Below, one piece after another: positions 9,918 to 20,088 of a DNA stretch of 64,000 nucleotides (position 1 is its first letter; every line of letters starts with the position of its first letter). The stretch covers positions 62,001 to 126,000 of the forward strand of contig JAFDXL010000002.1 of assembly GCA_018267955.1 (NCBI GenBank), written 5' to 3'. Below the pieces are notes generated by a model. That model worked only from the letters and a program-made list of their open reading frames with translations, was not told the DNA's origin and made no database searches. The stretch comes from Bacteroidota bacterium. Lineage in GTDB: Bacteria > Bacteroidota > Bacteroidia > Chitinophagales > Chitinophagaceae. The position numbers were made by a program, and so were the translations under genes.

Positions 9918-10796
9918 TTAATATAAAAATCCACGTATCAGTAACTTCACCAATACTGCCAGGGGCAGTATTTCTGAGGCGCAAAGGTACGTAAAAAAAT
10001 GAAACTTACTGTGTTGGAAAAACGACCCGAAAACAGACCAGGAGCGTAGGTAACGATTAACGAATGACAAAACAATAATTGCCGCAGATACGATCATAGC
10101 CGGTATTGCCCACGCAGGCGCGCCAAAAGCAAGCAACAAAACGAATGGCAGCAAGGCTATCGCTGTTATCTTATTAACTAAAAATATATTGAATATATAG
10201 TATTCTGTTATATCATTTATCTTGAAAGCCCATCCGCTAAATTTTACTGCCAGGTATTTTGCAGTGTATATAATACCTATGCCGGCTATCAACATTACTA
10301 CCAGCAAGCCGGGCGAGATATTCCTTGGGCGAACGGGTGTAGTGTACCCCACAACATAGTACAGGTAAGAACCTGCCACGATCACAAAAAACATATTCAT
10401 CAACAGGTTGGGAAAAACTGCCAGGTCAAGCTGTTCCTTAGCTGCCCGTGCCTGGCTCGGGGCAATAAAGGCCCGCCATAAATTGTTGAGATACCGGGGA
10501 TCAGCATATCGTAACAATCCAAACACCACAATAAGCAAGGTAAGCAGGTAAAAATCGAGGGTTTTATCGATCATAATATGTGGCCGCTCAATGTTGTAAA
10601 CAATTTGCTTGTTAGACATCATAGGGCTGCCTGCCACTATGCTTTCGTCCATAATAACTGCTGCCCTATACTGCGAAGCGCTATCCGCGGCAATAGACAC
10701 CCCATATTTAGCAGGCAATACCCTCCCTTCCGTAAGTACTGGCAAAAGCAGTGTAAACACTAATCCAATGCAAAAAATCCTGGCTAATAATGGCAT
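9918..10796 (-). CDS. DUF4271 integral membrane protein
   Basis: Protein of 292 residues with an N-terminal signal or anchor ('IFCIGLVFTLLLPVLT') and about six further hydrophobic helices. A patch 'LRYADPRYLNNLWRAF' between helices is characteristic of DUF4271 proteins, which in Bacteroidota are usually encoded next to hemD, as here. Function is unknown. The family association with heme genes is by context only. No catalytic motif is visible. Confidence 0.75.
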   Translation of the reverse strand: MPLLARIFCIGLVFTLLLPVLTEGRVLPAKYGVSIAADSASQYRAAVIMDESIVAGSPMMSNKQIVYNIERPHIMIDKTLDFYLLTLLIVVFGLLRYADPRYLNNLWRAFIAPSQARAAKEQLDLAVFPNLLMNMFFVIVAGSYLYYVVGYTTPVRPRNISPGLLVVMLIAGIGIIYTAKYLAVKFSGWAFKINDITEYYIFNIFLVNKITAIALLPFVLLLAFGAPAWAIPAMIVSAAIIVLSFVNRYLRSWSVFGSFFQHSKFHFFTYLCASEILPLAVLVKLLIRGFLY

Positions 10797-10835
10797 GGGG
10801 CAAATTTAATGTTTCGCAACATATACTCCGCAACT

Positions 10836-11372
10836 TTACCTTCGGGCATTGCGGATGTTGGCGCGCACTACGCTGTATATAGCTTCCAGCCCTTCTTCAT
10901 TTTGTTCCTTGCAACGTTGCAGTGCCTGCAGGCGGGATGCTTTCATACACTTCATCTTATCGCCCGGGCAGGCTGTCATAATATCTAACGCTATAACCCT
11001 CGCCCATTGATATTTATATGCCGGCTTCACAGAGGTAGAAAACAATAAACCTACAACCGCATCAGGGTTTCGTTGTAAAAAATCGCGACAGGTACGGCCA
11101 AGGCCTATCGATAGCTGCCTGTTGGCGGTCAGCAGCATTTTAGATACCAGGAAAATATAGAAGGGCCTTGTGTCATTATTTAGCGTATTCATGCTATCGG
11201 CAATAGAATAGGTGAGATCATTATCGCCGGCAGGTACAGTCCCTGAATGATAATCTTTAGCGGCTTGCGAAACGGTTGACAAACCCATATAATAAACCGT
11301 TGGCTTTAACGCCTGGGCATGTACTGCAGCGAGCGATAAACATAGAATACAAATAATAAGCAGGCGAAACAT
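10836..11372 (-). CDS. Small secreted protein of unknown function
   Basis: 178 residues with a clear signal peptide ('MFRLLIICILCLSLAAVHAQ'). The mature part is mostly helical with four cysteines (around 'GRTCRDF', 'TACPGDKMKCM' and 'QRCKEQ') that could form two disulfides in the periplasm. I recognise no family. It lies 39 bp upstream of the DUF4271 gene on the same strand and could be the first gene of that operon. Confidence 0.6.
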   Translation of the reverse strand: MFRLLIICILCLSLAAVHAQALKPTVYYMGLSTVSQAAKDYHSGTVPAGDNDLTYSIADSMNTLNNDTRPFYIFLVSKMLLTANRQLSIGLGRTCRDFLQRNPDAVVGLLFSTSVKPAYKYQWARVIALDIMTACPGDKMKCMKASRLQALQRCKEQNEEGLEAIYSVVRANIRNARR

Positions 11373-11494
11373 CCCTTATTAATTTTAATCATTTTAAAAG
11401 TAACACAGCTAACCCGACTATCATATACACGATTCCATATTTTTCGAATTCATATTTATATAAATTTCAAAGGAAATGATCGGGGCACACTCCT

Positions 11495-11502
11495 TAGCTT
11501 TG
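11495..11502 (+). promoter_or_regulatory. -7 promoter box of hemW
   Basis: TAGCTTTG matches the Bacteroidota -7 consensus TAnnTTTG exactly. It ends 7 bp before the hemW ATG, which would put the transcript start almost at the start codon (a leaderless or very short leader). No convincing -33 TTG element is visible. Confidence 0.55.
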
Positions 11503-11509
11503 TTGCAGA

Positions 11510-12637
11510 ATGGCAGGTATCTATATTCATATTCCTTTTTGCAGGCAGGCATGTAACTATTGCAATTTCCACTTTTCTACTTCTCTGAAGCTAAAGGACG
11601 AATTGCTCGCGGCGCTGCACAAAGAAATAGAGTTGCAAAAAGATTATCTGAGCGGCGAATCAATCGAGACCGTTTATATTGGCGGGGGCACCCCATCTCT
11701 TCTCCCGGTATCAGATATCCAAAAACTGTTTGACTCGATCCTGGAGAACTTTAAAATAGACACACTTAAAGAGTTTACCCTTGAGGCAAATCCGGATGAT
11801 CTTACCAAAGCTTACTTACAAGAGCTACGCACTACGAATATCGATCGTTTTAGCATTGGCGTACAATCGTTCAGAGATGCCGACCTAAGGTATATGAACC
11901 GGGCTCATAATGCGCAGGAGGCCGACTATGCCATCAAAGCGGCACAGGATGCCGGCTTTACAAATCTATCGATCGACCTGATATATGGTGTACCGGGATT
12001 AAGTGATAAGGACTGGACAAACAACCTTGCAAAGATCAAAGAACTGGATATTCCGCATTTTTCATCCTATGCGCTGACGGTGGAAGAAGGAACGGCTTTA
12101 CACCATAACATCCGGACAAAAAAAACAGCCCCGGTAAATGCAGAACAGGCAGCAACCCAATTTGAGATCCTTACCGAGCAGGCAGATTTGATGGGTTATG
12201 AGCAATACGAAATATCTAATCTTGCAAAGCCCGGCCACCGCGCCATTCACAATACCAATTACTGGCTGGGTAAGCCCTATCTCGGCCTGGGGCCATCTGC
12301 CCATAGCTTTGATGGCAATACCAGGCGCTGGAACATTGCTAATAATGCGCTCTATATCAAAAGTCTTTTGTTGGAAAATAAGCTTTCTTACGAAGAGGAA
12401 ATATTAACTAAGGAACAGCAGCTGAACGAATATATCATGACCTCCTTACGCACTTCCTGGGGTTGTGATCTGAGCCATATTACTACCAAATGGGGCAGCG
12501 ACTATCTAACGCAGATAATGAAAGATACCCAGCAGTTTATCGAGCAGGACAAGATGGTACTTAAGGACAATCATTTGCTACTGACAATAAAAGGCAAACT
12601 CTGGGCAGATCGGATAGCAGGTGAGCTTTTTATCTAG
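11510..12637 (+). CDS. hemW: Radical SAM heme chaperone HemW
   Basis: Protein of 375 residues. The radical SAM 4Fe-4S motif Cx3Cx2C is at C11, C15 and C18, followed by 'NFHFST', the HemW version rather than the HemN version. Other family marks are 'YIGGGTPSLL', 'TLEANPDDLT', 'RFSIGVQSF', 'SIDLIYGVPG' and 'YEISNLAKPGH'. HemW was long annotated as oxygen-independent coproporphyrinogen oxidase, but family evidence supports heme binding and insertion into respiratory proteins. The start sits 7 bp after a -7 promoter box. It is divergent from the small secreted gene upstream. Confidence 0.92.
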   Translation: MAGIYIHIPFCRQACNYCNFHFSTSLKLKDELLAALHKEIELQKDYLSGESIETVYIGGGTPSLLPVSDIQKLFDSILENFKIDTLKEFTLEANPDDLTKAYLQELRTTNIDRFSIGVQSFRDADLRYMNRAHNAQEADYAIKAAQDAGFTNLSIDLIYGVPGLSDKDWTNNLAKIKELDIPHFSSYALTVEEGTALHHNIRTKKTAPVNAEQAATQFEILTEQADLMGYEQYEISNLAKPGHRAIHNTNYWLGKPYLGLGPSAHSFDGNTRRWNIANNALYIKSLLLENKLSYEEEILTKEQQLNEYIMTSLRTSWGCDLSHITTKWGSDYLTQIMKDTQQFIEQDKMVLKDNHLLLTIKGKLWADRIAGELFI

Positions 12638-12672
12638 AAGTAACGTATATTACGATACAATATATCACTACT

Positions 12673-13413
12673 ATGAAAAAGATAATCCTTTTTATCCTGG
12701 CTGCGGTTCCTTCTATTGTGCTGGCACAAAGCATCACTTTGGTAAGTGTAGATTATGGCCAACCGGTCAAAACCAATCCTACCCCGGTATGTTATTCACA
12801 CGAGGTTTTAGAAGAGATCAGCGATCAGATGTATCAGCAAGGTAACCCTAAGTATATATGGGTAGATCTCTTAAAAGACCGGTACATCACTAATGATGAC
12901 GGGCATTCCCTCAATCTTTATATTTCTGCTAACAATGCAAATGGGAAAGGCAACGTACCTATTCCCACGGAAGCAAGTAAAAGATATGCAGAGAAATGGG
13001 AATCGTTTGTCAAATCAATTCATTTAAAGGTGGATACATCTACCCCATATTATCTAGATGCATCGTATGGGATATTGGGTGCCGAGGTTGTAAATGAAAA
13101 ATCTGAATTCAGAAGCATTACAAAAGGCGAGCTATATTTCCTGAACCTAAACCCACAGGGTGAATTGAGATTTTACAAAGAATTAATTAAGGAAGGCCTG
13201 GCAACAGAAAATGATTCTTTATCATGGAACTTTACTGTAAATGGCTATTATGTAAATGGCAAGCGACTAGATACTGAACAAAGGGAAAAATTCAGAAATA
13301 TCGGTATAGAAGAATTTGGAACAGATTACAATAAAATCTGGCAAACCACTAATAGTATTGGATATCCATTACAGCGTAAAATGCAAAAGCTGGCTGCAAT
13401 GCTCGATAATTAA
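12673..13413 (+). CDS. Secreted protein of unknown function
   Basis: 246 residues with a signal peptide ('MKKIILFILAAVPSIVLAQ'), so exported. The C-terminal half contains 'SWNFTVNGYYVNGKRLDTEQREKFRN', here noted only as a pattern (split: a 'NG.YVNGKRL' turn followed by a helix) seen in some Bacteroidota secreted proteins near M56/BlaR-type genes; that resemblance is weak. No catalytic motif. It begins 35 bp after hemW on the same strand and may be read through from it. Its end is 17 bp from the convergent UPF0173 gene. Confidence 0.6.
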   Translation: MKKIILFILAAVPSIVLAQSITLVSVDYGQPVKTNPTPVCYSHEVLEEISDQMYQQGNPKYIWVDLLKDRYITNDDGHSLNLYISANNANGKGNVPIPTEASKRYAEKWESFVKSIHLKVDTSTPYYLDASYGILGAEVVNEKSEFRSITKGELYFLNLNPQGELRFYKELIKEGLATENDSLSWNFTVNGYYVNGKRLDTEQREKFRNIGIEEFGTDYNKIWQTTNSIGYPLQRKMQKLAAMLDN

Positions 13414-13430
13414 AACGCAGATATTCCTGT

Positions 13431-14108
13431 TTACATGATGGTAAAAGTCTTGCCGATCTCTGGTAATATCAATTCTTTGCCTGCATCGGTAAATTTTTGC
13501 AAAGATTGCGCTTTATCGATCTTTATGTATTCAAACGTATCAAAATGCACCCCTACTATTTTATTGCACTGGATAAAATCACTTGCAATGATGGCGCCAT
13601 CAGTATTCATCGTGAAGTTGCCGCCTATTGGCAATACCGCGAAACTAAGTTTTGCGTAGTACCTGGGGATCAATTGCATATCCAGGTTTAAGCCCGTGTC
13701 GCCGCTATAATAAAAGCTTCCTTCGGGTAAGGTTATTACAAAACCACAGGCGCTGCCGCCATTGCTGCCATCGGGCAATGTGCTGCTATGCGCAGCAGGC
13801 ACCATACGTACGGTACCAAAATCAAAGAAAGACACACCATAGTTCATCGCATGAAAACGGGTACAATCTTCTGCCCATGCTATCACTTCATAGGTAGCTA
13901 TAACTGTAGCGCCCGTCCTCTTGGCTATACGGCCAAGATCGGCAACGTGATTATTGTGCGCATGAGATACAAGTATATAGTCAGCTTCTATCTTATCTAC
14001 ATTAATACTTAATGCTAAGGGATTACCGGTGATGAAAGGATCAAATAAAAACTTCTTACCTCCTGACTCTATTAAAAAACACGAATGGCCATAATAAGTA
14101 AAATTCAT
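13431..14108 (-). CDS. UPF0173 family metallo-beta-lactamase-fold hydrolase with altered metal motif
   Basis: Protein of 225 residues, full length for the UPF0173 metal-dependent hydrolases. It starts 'MNFTYYGHSCFLIE' and has 'KKFLFDPFI', 'FYYSGDTGL' and the late 'GVHFDTF', all characteristic. The first metal-binding motif, normally HxHxDH, reads H49-A-H51-N-N53-H54: the Asp that binds the second metal is replaced by Asn. Substrate is unknown for the family. It is cytosolic (no signal peptide) and convergent with the secreted protein gene at 12.7 kb. Whether the change abolishes activity or reflects a one-metal enzyme cannot be told from sequence. Confidence 0.82.
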   Translation of the reverse strand: MNFTYYGHSCFLIESGGKKFLFDPFITGNPLALSINVDKIEADYILVSHAHNNHVADLGRIAKRTGATVIATYEVIAWAEDCTRFHAMNYGVSFFDFGTVRMVPAAHSSTLPDGSNGGSACGFVITLPEGSFYYSGDTGLNLDMQLIPRYYAKLSFAVLPIGGNFTMNTDGAIIASDFIQCNKIVGVHFDTFEYIKIDKAQSLQKFTDAGKELILPEIGKTFTIM

Positions 14109-14630
14109 CTATCATTCATTTAGTAAACGGCAATACAAAAATAGTTAACATAGTCATTAGCAATAATTATACGTTTATATAATTCTTTGTTACATAATAA
14201 AGAATACGTTTTATTATATTCAAATAAAGGGAGATTGACATCTCCCTTCGCATATTGGCGTTATCTCAAACACTTCAAAATTTAGACATAGGCCAACGGC
14301 ATTGTGCTTTATTTCTTGCAGTGAATGCTATTTTTCGAATCTGTATCTAATCTATAACCAATCTTTAAAAGTTAATATGCCCTGCACTTCTCCCACACCC
14401 TATTTTCATCATTTTTTAATTAGATATTAACCAATTTTTAATTCGCAGATACTCAACAAGTTAGCCAAGCAATATATGGTCTGATAATCAAACTCCTGCC
14501 ACAACATCTGGGTCAACTGTGTATTGAAAATGTCAAATCTGCTCCCATCGGGCGCCTGCTATTTATAAAGCTTGTTTACGGTAGTAACTTTAACATAGAG
14601 ACACTGGCCAAAGATGTCACTCACCATTCT
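14109..14630. other. Long AT-rich divergent intergenic region
   Basis: About 520 bp between the divergent UPF0173 gene and the giant T9SS protein gene. It contains a 9-bp inverted repeat with a TGAC loop (AAGGGAGAT / ATCTCCCTT, 14227-14248), and a looser ATTCTTT / AAAGAAT dyad near 14180-14205. No credible ORF and no clear TAnnTTTG box was seen. It probably carries promoters for both flanking genes. Confidence 0.5.
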
Positions 14631-17600
14631 ATGAACACCTCGCATACACCGCACCCAAAGAAATATATAAGACTCTTCACCATCAGTTGTAGTCTTGTAA
14701 TACTTTTTTTAGACGCTTACTACCCAAAGGCACAGTGTACAGACTGGGGAATCAAGGCACAACTTACCTCGGCCTCTACTTGCGCTGCTAATGGAGGTTT
14801 CACAGTATCCATCTATGGGCCAGATGCTGCTAATCTTACCAATATCCAATACAGCATACCAACAGCACCGTCCGGTTTCTATGTGCCACTTAATAATTCA
14901 TCATCTTTTTCTAACATTCCCCCCGGCACATATACAGTTAGCGTCATCGCAGATTGCAACGGGAACCGAACCGGGAAGAATACTACGATTACTATTCCGG
15001 GAGCATACACGGCGCCATCGCTTTCCGTCAGCCAATCGCGTACAAGTCTCAGTTGCGGCAATTATGGAAAGCTAACCGCTTATATAACAAAGGGAGCATC
15101 TCCTTATACCATTAAATTAACAAGGTTTCCAACTTCTTATACAGGTCCTGTTTCATTCACCACTTCGTCACAGGTATATACTATCAATGATCTCGCTGCA
15201 GGCAGTTACACTATACAACTGATTGATGCGTGCGGTAGTGGTTCTAATATTGTTACTACCGCTATAAACTCCGTAATGGTTGCTTCTCTGCCGCTGAGCT
15301 ATAGCGAAGCAATGAACACAACTTGTGATACAATACTCATCCCTAAGCCTGCTGTAAATACAAATGTTTCAGGGTGGGTTAATTACAATGCAGATAATCT
15401 TTTTAAAGCATCTATCCAGGTAGGCGGGGGCTTATTAACTACATCAACGCCATATGACTATTTCAACACCCCACCATTTGCTTTAAAAATACCATCAGGA
15501 AAATCTATAAAAGACTATTACGGACAAACGATCTATTATACAATACAACCACCGTGCGGTAATACAATTTTTGATACACATACTATCCCATATCCTTATG
15601 TATCAACAACAGTCACACAAAATTGCAACACTGATCTTACTGCATCGCTATATTTCAATGGGGCTATCTGTTACCCTATACGTTATACGGTAACAAATAC
15701 TGCCACAAATATTTCCTATGGCCCTTATTCAACTATGTCGCCCATCGCGGTAACGCCCAACTTACCTATTGGTTCTTATTCGCTTACCTACACAACAGGC
15801 GATGGCTATACCGGGATGAGTTCATTTAGTGGTTCCAACATTACGGCTAACCCATACTTCGTACGAGCCGGCATCATCGGCGATGGCCTTGACGGATATA
15901 TAGATTGGTTCATCTTCACAAGTTCTGTCGCGCTGGGTACCAAAACAATAGAACTATTTAATGGCCCGCCGGGATACTCTTTTTTAGATACCTGGACCTA
16001 TAGTGCCGTCTATATTACCTCTGATAATCAGACCCCGGGAGCGGGTACTCTGAAATACAAACCCGGAACCTATGTATGGAAAATAACTGACGACTGCGGT
16101 ACTTATTACATGCCAATCACAGTTTCGCAAAATGATGTATATAGATTTACCGCTGGCATAGATAGCCAAAAACAAACCTGTGCAGGATTAATGGTTTGGC
16201 CTTCCGTAACCGGTACATTAAACAGCACATCTGTAACTACTAAGTTTTCCTTGTTAAAAGACGGACAATTCTACCCCGTACCTGCGCCTTCGTGGGTGCA
16301 GTACCCTGCAGGCAGTTCTATATTACTTACAGATCCGGGTACGTACACAATTGTACCAAGCGCCGCTGTTTATACACTTCGCCTCGATCTGCCTTATCCC
16401 AATGACTATACTACTACCTGGTCTTTCACATACAGTGTGCGGCCTGTTCAGGCTGATATGAATCAAACCCAGGGATTTGTTTGTGCTGCAGCCAACACCG
16501 GGCAGGCTGAAATTTACGTAAAAGGGAAGAACGGCACCCCTTTTAAAAATGGTGGCATGCATTATACCTACTATCTTGCAGCACAAGGCAACGGAATATC
16601 CGGCCCATATATTGCCAATAACACTACGGGTGTATTTACCAATTTTGGCGGAAATGCAAACGATAGGTACGATGTAAAAATTGTCGACTCCTGCGGGGCC
16701 TTTGCCGTACAATCCATTAAGATATTAGACCTTCAGTCATCAAGATTGATCAGCAGCACAGCTTATGCTGCCTGCGAGCATGATACTGTAGAATTGACCG
16801 CTCTGTATCTGCCAGGCGCAACTTATACCTGGTCTGGCCCTAACGGATTTACTTCTGCTATTCGAAACCCGGTAATTAAGAATATCTCCCCTGCTTCAGC
16901 GGGCATCTATAAAGTAACGATAACTACTACGAGTTGCTCGCAGTTATTGATAGATAGTATTACAATAGTCGTTAACCCCAACCCTGCTAAACCTATTGTT
17001 AATGTCAGTTGTAGTCCGCCGCCAACTACACTTTATATTACAAATGGCTCCGCTGCTTATCGGTACGATTGGCATATAAATATTCTTATTGGCAGTTTTA
17101 CATATCCTATCGTTGAACCATCCGACTTTAATTATGGAAAGTATGCCTACCTGGCCGGCGGCTATACCGCATGGGCGGTAGATACAACAACAGGCTGCAA
17201 AACCCTGTCCGATTCTGTATACTTTGGCAACCCTCCAAACACAAAACTAACAGCGCACATCTACTCTCCGCACTTGCAGGTTTGCTCAGGAGATTCTACT
17301 ATACTTGTTGCAATGGGTTCATTAGCTGGTTCCTATCAATGGTTTAAAAACGGCACACCAATACCCGGCGCTACAGGCAAAAGCCTGGTTACTGGTAGCT
17401 CCGGCAACTATAAAGTAAGTATAGGCGCAGGCCCCTGCAATAAAGACACCTCTTCGGATGTTGTTGTTAGTGTCGTTTCGGTTCCGACAGCAAATATTAC
17501 AACCAGCACAACTGATATCTGCCAGGGGCAGTCGGCTTTACTAAGCGCTAATACAGGCCCGGGATATTCCTATACATGGTATAAAGATGGCATCACTATA

Positions 17601-19142
17601 CCGCAGGCAAATAGTGCACAACTATATGCCAACGCTGCTGGCTGGTATTTTGCTACCATTTCTAATGGTGGATGCGTAGCAAACTCTTCTTCCATCAACA
17701 TCCTGGTGCATGATAAGCCTTCCGTCCATCTGCTGCCAGATACAGATCAATCTATTTGCACCGGTGATTCCCTACAATTGAGCACAATATCAGATGCATC
17801 TTATACTTATTCCTGGTATAGAGATGGCAATAAAATAGCTGGCGCTACAGCAAATACCTTTTGGGCAGACACAACAGGTAGCTACCTGGTAAAAGTGCAT
17901 ACGGCATATTGCCCGGATAGCATGTCCAATAGCATTAAGATCATGCTGTTACCTGTTTCATTATCATTAGGGCACGATACCATCATTTGCGATACGGCAA
18001 GCTTCTCTATGACCTTACATGTACCTCATGATTTCGATCATATTTTATGGTCAGATGGCTCAACTCATAATGATCTCTCCATAAACAAAGGAGGAAAATA
18101 CTGGGTGAATGCAAGTAATAAATGTGGAAGCTTCAGCGATACTATAGATATTTACCGGCCCGAAAACTACTTGCCCGATCTGCCTGCTGACACAATAATA
18201 TGTAACGAGAATAACTATGCCAATTTTCATCTTTCTCCCTTGCTTGATGATATTGCCTGGAACACCGGTTCTCACGCTCATACACTACATGTTACCAATC
18301 CGGGCATTTTCTGGGTACAGGCGAGCAGTCCATGCGGCATGGTGTATGACACTACAAATGTGCATTTCTGCTTACCTGATATTCAGAATATAGTCTTATC
18401 AAATGATTCTATTTGTGAAGGCGATTGCGTAGAATATAATGCAACTGTTGGGAACCACCCGCAAAAATATAAATGGCTTTTTGAAGGTGGCAAGCCGGGT
18501 AGCGACTCTGGCTCATCCTCTTCACGGGCTTGTTATGATCGCCCGGGTACATATAAAACTACCCTTATGGCATCCAATGCAGGCGGAACAACAACCAGGA
18601 CTACAAGTGTAGTTGTATTACCCAGGCCGGTGCTCAGGTTTACAGACACCAGCTATATTGTGCCTTACAAATCTACACTGGTGCTTCCGGCAAGTGCCGA
18701 TGCAGAACAGTCTAAATGGATGCTCAACGATTCTTTGATCTGTGAAAACTGTAATACGATCACGGTAGAAGCCAGGTTATGGCATCAAACTTATACTTGC
18801 ATTCTCACAAATGCAGGTTGCAGCTCCAAAGCAAATTATCATATCACAACAACAGACATCCCAACAGACATTTGGTTCCCAACTGCTTTTTCACCTAATG
18901 GCGATGGCTTGAACGATTACTTCCATATTATAACCGACAATCCTAACATTAATGTCATCAGCCTTGCGATTTATAACCGGTTCGGGCAAGTCATCTACAA
19001 CGGGCACCAAGGCGACAAAGGCTGGGACGGTACTTATAAAGGCCAAAAAGTAGATATGGGCACTTACTTCTGGCAGGTGAAATATAAGGTGAACGGGCAG
19101 GACAAGGAGTACTTCCTGAAAGGTGATATCACAGTTCTATAA
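14631..19142 (+). CDS. Giant T9SS type B-sorted surface protein (gliding-associated C-terminal domain)
   Basis: Protein of 1503 residues. An N-terminal hydrophobic segment ('LFTISCSLVILFLDAYY', about 15-31) acts as a signal peptide. The body is a chain of beta-rich, Thr/Ser/Tyr/Gly-rich repeats. From about residue 700 these are Ig-like modules of the 'YTWSGPNGF', 'YQWFKNGTPI', 'YTWYKDGITI', 'YSWYRDGNKI' type, then a PKD-like segment near 1290 ('KWLFEGGKPG'). The C-terminus is the type B sorting domain: 'WFPTAFSPNGDGLNDYF...IYNRFGQVIY...GWDGTYKG...GTYFWQ'. Such proteins are secreted by T9SS and stay surface-associated or are released; an adhesin role is inferred. Many paired cysteines suggest disulfides. 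Downstream is a near-perfect terminator. Confidence 0.93.
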   Translation: MNTSHTPHPKKYIRLFTISCSLVILFLDAYYPKAQCTDWGIKAQLTSASTCAANGGFTVSIYGPDAANLTNIQYSIPTAPSGFYVPLNNSSSFSNIPPGTYTVSVIADCNGNRTGKNTTITIPGAYTAPSLSVSQSRTSLSCGNYGKLTAYITKGASPYTIKLTRFPTSYTGPVSFTTSSQVYTINDLAAGSYTIQLIDACGSGSNIVTTAINSVMVASLPLSYSEAMNTTCDTILIPKPAVNTNVSGWVNYNADNLFKASIQVGGGLLTTSTPYDYFNTPPFALKIPSGKSIKDYYGQTIYYTIQPPCGNTIFDTHTIPYPYVSTTVTQNCNTDLTASLYFNGAICYPIRYTVTNTATNISYGPYSTMSPIAVTPNLPIGSYSLTYTTGDGYTGMSSFSGSNITANPYFVRAGIIGDGLDGYIDWFIFTSSVALGTKTIELFNGPPGYSFLDTWTYSAVYITSDNQTPGAGTLKYKPGTYVWKITDDCGTYYMPITVSQNDVYRFTAGIDSQKQTCAGLMVWPSVTGTLNSTSVTTKFSLLKDGQFYPVPAPSWVQYPAGSSILLTDPGTYTIVPSAAVYTLRLDLPYPNDYTTTWSFTYSVRPVQADMNQTQGFVCAAANTGQAEIYVKGKNGTPFKNGGMHYTYYLAAQGNGISGPYIANNTTGVFTNFGGNANDRYDVKIVDSCGAFAVQSIKILDLQSSRLISSTAYAACEHDTVELTALYLPGATYTWSGPNGFTSAIRNPVIKNISPASAGIYKVTITTTSCSQLLIDSITIVVNPNPAKPIVNVSCSPPPTTLYITNGSAAYRYDWHINILIGSFTYPIVEPSDFNYGKYAYLAGGYTAWAVDTTTGCKTLSDSVYFGNPPNTKLTAHIYSPHLQVCSGDSTILVAMGSLAGSYQWFKNGTPIPGATGKSLVTGSSGNYKVSIGAGPCNKDTSSDVVVSVVSVPTANITTSTTDICQGQSALLSANTGPGYSYTWYKDGITIPQANSAQLYANAAGWYFATISNGGCVANSSSINILVHDKPSVHLLPDTDQSICTGDSLQLSTISDASYTYSWYRDGNKIAGATANTFWADTTGSYLVKVHTAYCPDSMSNSIKIMLLPVSLSLGHDTIICDTASFSMTLHVPHDFDHILWSDGSTHNDLSINKGGKYWVNASNKCGSFSDTIDIYRPENYLPDLPADTIICNENNYANFHLSPLLDDIAWNTGSHAHTLHVTNPGIFWVQASSPCGMVYDTTNVHFCLPDIQNIVLSNDSICEGDCVEYNATVGNHPQKYKWLFEGGKPGSDSGSSSSRACYDRPGTYKTTLMASNAGGTTTRTTSVVVLPRPVLRFTDTSYIVPYKSTLVLPASADAEQSKWMLNDSLICENCNTITVEARLWHQTYTCILTNAGCSSKANYHITTTDIPTDIWFPTAFSPNGDGLNDYFHIITDNPNINVISLAIYNRFGQVIYNGHQGDKGWDGTYKGQKVDMGTYFWQVKYKVNGQDKEYFLKGDITVL

Positions 19143-19145
19143 CGC

Positions 19146-19176
19146 CATTGGGTATTGTATTCGACAATACCCAATG
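19146..19176. terminator. Terminator between convergent genes
   Basis: Perfect 13-bp stem (CATTGGGTATTGT / ACAATACCCAATG) with an ATTCG loop, starting 4 bp after the T9SS surface-protein stop codon and ending 13 bp before the end of the convergent DUF4249 gene. Confidence 0.8.
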
Positions 19177-19188
19177 CCATTTCTTCAC

Positions 19189-20076
19189 TTACTTTTTGGT
19201 AAGATCAAAAACAAACCTTTTTGTATCATACAATGCAAAGTATCCGTACCCTGGTTTGATGTTGGATGGCAAATTAATTGGCTCGCCTGTAAGCTGGTTG
19301 ATCAGGTACCCGGTACGCTTATAAGCTGCCAGGTAATTATAATATCCCTCATCTATCCGGGCAATTTGTATCACTATGGTGTCTTGCCTGGTAGCATTTA
19401 TCGAGAAGTTGTGTTCCAGCACTCCGCTTAAGGCTTTGTTTCCGTCTATCAACTGTATCTTTTTGGGTTCAAACGATACTATTGATTTGATACCTTTATT
19501 CAGGGAAGCAAGCCCAGGTAATTTGGTATTTTTCCGCAGTTGCTCAAGTGTTGTATAACTGATAAAATATTTATCATTGGCCTCCGCATTATTCACCGCT
19601 ACATGTACATTCAGTAAGGAGTCGCCACCATTACCGGCAATAAATGTCGTTTTTACTTCTGCCTCATTGGTAAACGGTAAATATTGAGTGCTGGCACTGG
19701 TTATCTTTCCTGTTTTAAGGTCTGTGATCATAAGTTTATATTCTGCTCTTTCACTCAGCTTTATCTCATCACTCATATATAATCCATTAGAGGCTTTTGC
19801 AAGTTTATACTGCTGCTTCCCTTGTTGCTCGATGGTCACAACAGCTGAATCCATAAGCAAGTCTCGGGGTATGAAACCGGCCGCAGTATCATCTAATTTC
19901 TTTAATGCCTGCGCAGAGTAGCCTGCAGAAACAACTATTACGTTGTCAGCTGCGAACGATGTAACCACTGCATCATTATTCTTTTCAGGGATGACGATAT
20001 CCAGCGGCTTTGGTTTCCTGCATGCAAAAAGTGTTATAACAGCCAGCAAAAGCAGCTGTACATTCCTGTTTTTCAT
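19189..20076 (-). CDS. DUF4249-type lipoprotein (second copy)
   Basis: 295 residues. N-terminal lipoprotein signal 'MKNRNVQLLLLAVITLFAC' with the Cys at about residue 19. The following 'RKPKPLDIVIPEKNNDAVVTSF' resembles the mature start of DUF4249 proteins. DUF4249 lipoproteins are usually encoded directly after TonB-dependent receptors in Bacteroidota; this one follows the receptor at 20089-22170 by 12 bp, matching that rule. The presumed role is as a surface or periplasmic partner of the receptor. Shorter than the copy at 22.2 kb and with little identity to it. Last gene of the uptake cluster. Confidence 0.7.
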   Translation of the reverse strand: MKNRNVQLLLLAVITLFACRKPKPLDIVIPEKNNDAVVTSFAADNVIVVSAGYSAQALKKLDDTAAGFIPRDLLMDSAVVTIEQQGKQQYKLAKASNGLYMSDEIKLSERAEYKLMITDLKTGKITSASTQYLPFTNEAEVKTTFIAGNGGDSLLNVHVAVNNAEANDKYFISYTTLEQLRKNTKLPGLASLNKGIKSIVSFEPKKIQLIDGNKALSGVLEHNFSINATRQDTIVIQIARIDEGYYNYLAAYKRTGYLINQLTGEPINLPSNIKPGYGYFALYDTKRFVFDLTKK

Positions 20077-20088
20077 GTGACTCTATGT

